Assembly: GCA_964653485.1 (NCBI GenBank)
Contig: CAZZFF010000013.1
Location: forward strand, 1-64,000
Direction of reading: 5' to 3'
Length of the DNA stretch: 64,000 nt
Source: CAVQND01 sp964653485
Lineage (GTDB): Bacteria > Verrucomicrobiota > Verrucomicrobiia > Limisphaerales > UBA8199
Shown: in pieces, positions 61,950 to 64,000 of the stretch
How the letters are laid out: the number at the start of each line of letters is the position of its first letter
Numbering within the stretch: the stretch's first letter is position 1
Notes under the pieces: model-generated
Told to the model about the DNA's origin: nothing
The model's database searches: none
What the model saw: the letters and a program-made list of their open reading frames with translations, nothing else
Position numbers and translations under genes: made by a program

Positions 61950-64000
61950 GTGTTGACCGAATCCGCGCAAGTAGAGCTACAACCGAGGCGACAAGACAAG
62001 GCGCCTGCGTCCGCTGAGAGCGAGGGGCCTTCGACCTTCGCGTCCGCCGCGCCGGCGGAGCGGGGTTCGCCTCGGCCGCCCGCGGCGGCCGCCCGGCTGC
62101 AGGGCCCCTATGGCTGGCCGGTTCCTTCCTCGTTGTCCCCCAACCCGGCGGAGGGGCGATCCCGCATCCCGCTGCCGGAGTTCGACGCGCTGTTGCTGGA
62201 AAAGGCGCGCGTGATCGCGGGGCACTTCCCGGCCGCGGAGGCGCAATACCGTTACCTGTCCGGGAGCGGACCGGGCGCCCAGCATCCGGAGACCCCCCAC
62301 TTTGAAAGAGTGTTCCGCCTCGCAAGCTCGATGGGCGGCGTGGAGGACCCCCAGGACGCCCCGGACTACGACGCGCTTTTGATACTCACGGCCTGGCACT
62401 GCGTGCGGCCCGGCGTGGAAGGGTTTCTTGGTTCCTACCCCAAAGCGCTGCTCTGCCCGCTATGCCATAGCGCCCCGCCGAGGGCGCTGGCCGCGCTCTC
62501 CGCGCGGGAGCATTCCATTTTCGAGCGGCGCGCGCCGGTTTATCTGCGTTACTTGCTGTGCGAGAAATTCGGGTTGCGCACGTGCGCGGAAATCGAGAAT
62601 GCGGACTTGCGGCACCTGCTCAGGAGCGTGGGCTTTCGCCTGGTCCGTTCGAGCCTCGTCGCCGAGGTCGCCTTTCCGGGCATCACGGGAGGGGAAGACC
62701 CGCCGGTCCGGCCTTGGAAACTGACACTAAGGCAGGAGCTAAGCGACGAGCGGGCAGCGGAATTGCTGATCGTGGCGGCGCTGTGGAAGATCAAGTACGA
62801 GTTGCGGATGGTGACCCTCCAAGAGGGCGCGGCGCATTGGAACATCGGCGCCTTCGCGCGGACGGACTGGGAAGACGCCTTTCTTTCATTGGGGGTCCGG
62901 GTTCCTCACTCGCTGCTGCGCGAGAGCGGGCTGATGGATTGGCGGGCGGTGCTCACGCGCTGCATCGAGCAAATCGGGTGCGGAAACCTGCCGCCGGAAG
63001 TCCTGGGAAGGGTGTCCGCGTGGCCTCGGCGGATTTGTCATGATCGGGGCCAGGCAATTTGGGAAGGGCTGGACCAAATCGCCCGGCGGGTCATGGAACG
63101 AGTGCGGGTGGCGGAGCCGCGGCTTTTCAGGGAGAACGGCGGGCTGGACTACGAATTGGCCCGTTGCTTTCGCGGCTGGGCCGGGCTGTTCGACGAGGTG
63201 TCTCCGCAGATCCTCTCGAGGCTGGGGGTGTCCGCCTTCACGGCGCTGCACCGGGTGGCGCCGGAGTATTTTGGGTGGGACTCGACACAGCTCAAGCCGT
63301 GGGAGCTGGAGCAGGAGTACGGAAAATGGAAAGGACCTCGGGGCCGCGCGATGCTCAGGAGCGCCTATGCGTACGCGCTTTACGAGAGCGGCTTGGGCTG
63401 TATATGCCGGCAGGAGGAGCAAGTGGTGTGGCAATGCGGCCTCAACGAGTTCTCCGAGTGGTACTCGAATCTCACGGTCCAAAACAACGTGACCGCGTAT
63501 GACCTTCTCTACGGCCTGGCGAGCCGTCACGGGCTGACGCCGCTGCTGACTCGGGAGGTCACGCACACCGCGGCGGTCTCACTTCTGGCGGGCATGAACC
63601 TGCACGAGAAGCTGCCCAGGATCGAGGGATGCTGGGAACTGTGCATGCGCGCCGCCCTGGAACATCACGGCGGAAAGATCGAGGTCCGGCTCGTCGTGCC
63701 CGATTTGGTGCCGCTGCCGTTGCGTCTGCGCAAGGCGGTGCTTGCCCCGCTCAGCTACACTTACCTTCATAAGGAGCTGCGGCTGGTGCGGGACTTCGAC
63801 CGGCGGATGGCGCGGGAAGCCCGGCGGTCGCTCGAGGAAATTCCGGGGTGGTGGGAAGACGAGCGCGTCATGGGAACGCCGCTGGAGGGGCGTCTGAGCC
63901 TGGCCTCGGACCCGGCCGTGACGGTGCTCCGCGTGCTGCGTCCGGAGCCTTGGCTGGAGCCGCCGCCGCAAAGGAGGATTCGCTTCCAGGCCCTCTACCT
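61950..64000 (+). CDS. Unrecognised long protein, 3' end outside the window
   Basis: A plus frame stays open from a TGA at 61917 to the window end, more than 680 codons. GTG 61950 or TTG 61953 is the likely start. The N-terminal 60 or so residues are Ala/Pro/Ser-rich and probably disordered; then come LPEFDALLLEKARVIAGHFP, a CPLCHSAP Cys pair, WKLTLRQELSDERAAELLIV and many charged helical segments. I recognise no family. Wobble positions are strongly G/C and the residues are well mixed, as in real genes of this window, while the opposite strand has only short frames. The gene is divergent from the LptF/G permease. Confidence 0.75.
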   Translation, partial: MLTESAQVELQPRRQDKAPASAESEGPSTFASAAPAERGSPRPPAAAARLQGPYGWPVPSSLSPNPAEGRSRIPLPEFDALLLEKARVIAGHFPAAEAQYRYLSGSGPGAQHPETPHFERVFRLASSMGGVEDPQDAPDYDALLILTAWHCVRPGVEGFLGSYPKALLCPLCHSAPPRALAALSAREHSIFERRAPVYLRYLLCEKFGLRTCAEIENADLRHLLRSVGFRLVRSSLVAEVAFPGITGGEDPPVRPWKLTLRQELSDERAAELLIVAALWKIKYELRMVTLQEGAAHWNIGAFARTDWEDAFLSLGVRVPHSLLRESGLMDWRAVLTRCIEQIGCGNLPPEVLGRVSAWPRRICHDRGQAIWEGLDQIARRVMERVRVAEPRLFRENGGLDYELARCFRGWAGLFDEVSPQILSRLGVSAFTALHRVAPEYFGWDSTQLKPWELEQEYGKWKGPRGRAMLRSAYAYALYESGLGCICRQEEQVVWQCGLNEFSEWYSNLTVQNNVTAYDLLYGLASRHGLTPLLTREVTHTAAVSLLAGMNLHEKLPRIEGCWELCMRAALEHHGGKIEVRLVVPDLVPLPLRLRKAVLAPLSYTYLHKELRLVRDFDRRMAREARRSLEEIPGWWEDERVMGTPLEGRLSLASDPAVTVLRVLRPEPWLEPPPQRRIRFQALY

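Overview
This 64 kb window is GC-rich chromosomal DNA from a bacterium that most resembles the Verrucomicrobiota, probably the Pedosphaera/Limisphaera side. That placement is inference. It rests on the many large secreted enzymes, the Tat-exported Gfo/Idh/MocA oxidoreductases, SGNH and DUF1501 proteins, a truncated ECF sigma gene of the kind found in multiple copies in that group, and a dispersed repeat whose translation (ECGGKRSATPL) I recall from hypothetical proteins of that phylum. No rRNA, tRNA, CRISPR array, intact transposase or prophage was seen.

Layout. 0.1-4.3 kb holds an SGNH hydrolase, a hicAB toxin-antitoxin pair whose toxin gene carries an amber codon, a Gfo/Idh/MocA oxidoreductase and a sigma-factor remnant. 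4.4-13.4 kb carries two very large secreted proteins on the minus strand: a two-part TIM-barrel protein and an M6-like metalloprotease with 621-bp internal repeats. 14-25.6 kb is a mix of secreted enzymes (SGNH-TPR protein, two more Gfo/Idh/MocA proteins, a YncE-like propeller, a prolyl-oligopeptidase-type esterase) and a fosmidomycin-resistance-type exporter. 25.9-32.6 kb is a CusCBA-type metal efflux operon, followed by an APC permease.

34.2-49.2 kb reads as an arabinoxylan utilisation locus on the minus strand. It contains a malectin-repeat protein, a GH3 enzyme, a GPH sugar transporter and a feruloyl esterase-malectin-GH51 fusion in one operon, then a NarL-type response regulator with a PA14-bearing histidine kinase, and a GH10 xylanase. 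Two nearly identical 21-bp imperfect palindromes lie upstream of the operon and of the xylanase gene. They are the best candidate operators for the two-component system between them.

49.4-55.7 kb is a tightly overlapping operon: thioredoxin remnant, DUF6132, DUF2892, TolC, adaptor, RND pump. 56.3-64 kb holds a thioredoxin-rhodanese protein, a PDZ lipoprotein, a decayed DUF1501 gene, a GAF histidine kinase, an LptF/LptG permease and an unrecognised long gene that runs off the window.

The window also shows repeated small-scale decay and rearrangement. There are three copies of a palindromic MITE-like repeat (one touching a start codon, one supplying a stop codon), a second terminal-inverted-repeat element, a long 31-bp-arm hairpin, and six broken genes (hicA, ECF sigma, CE1 esterase, thioredoxin, a small membrane protein, DUF1501).
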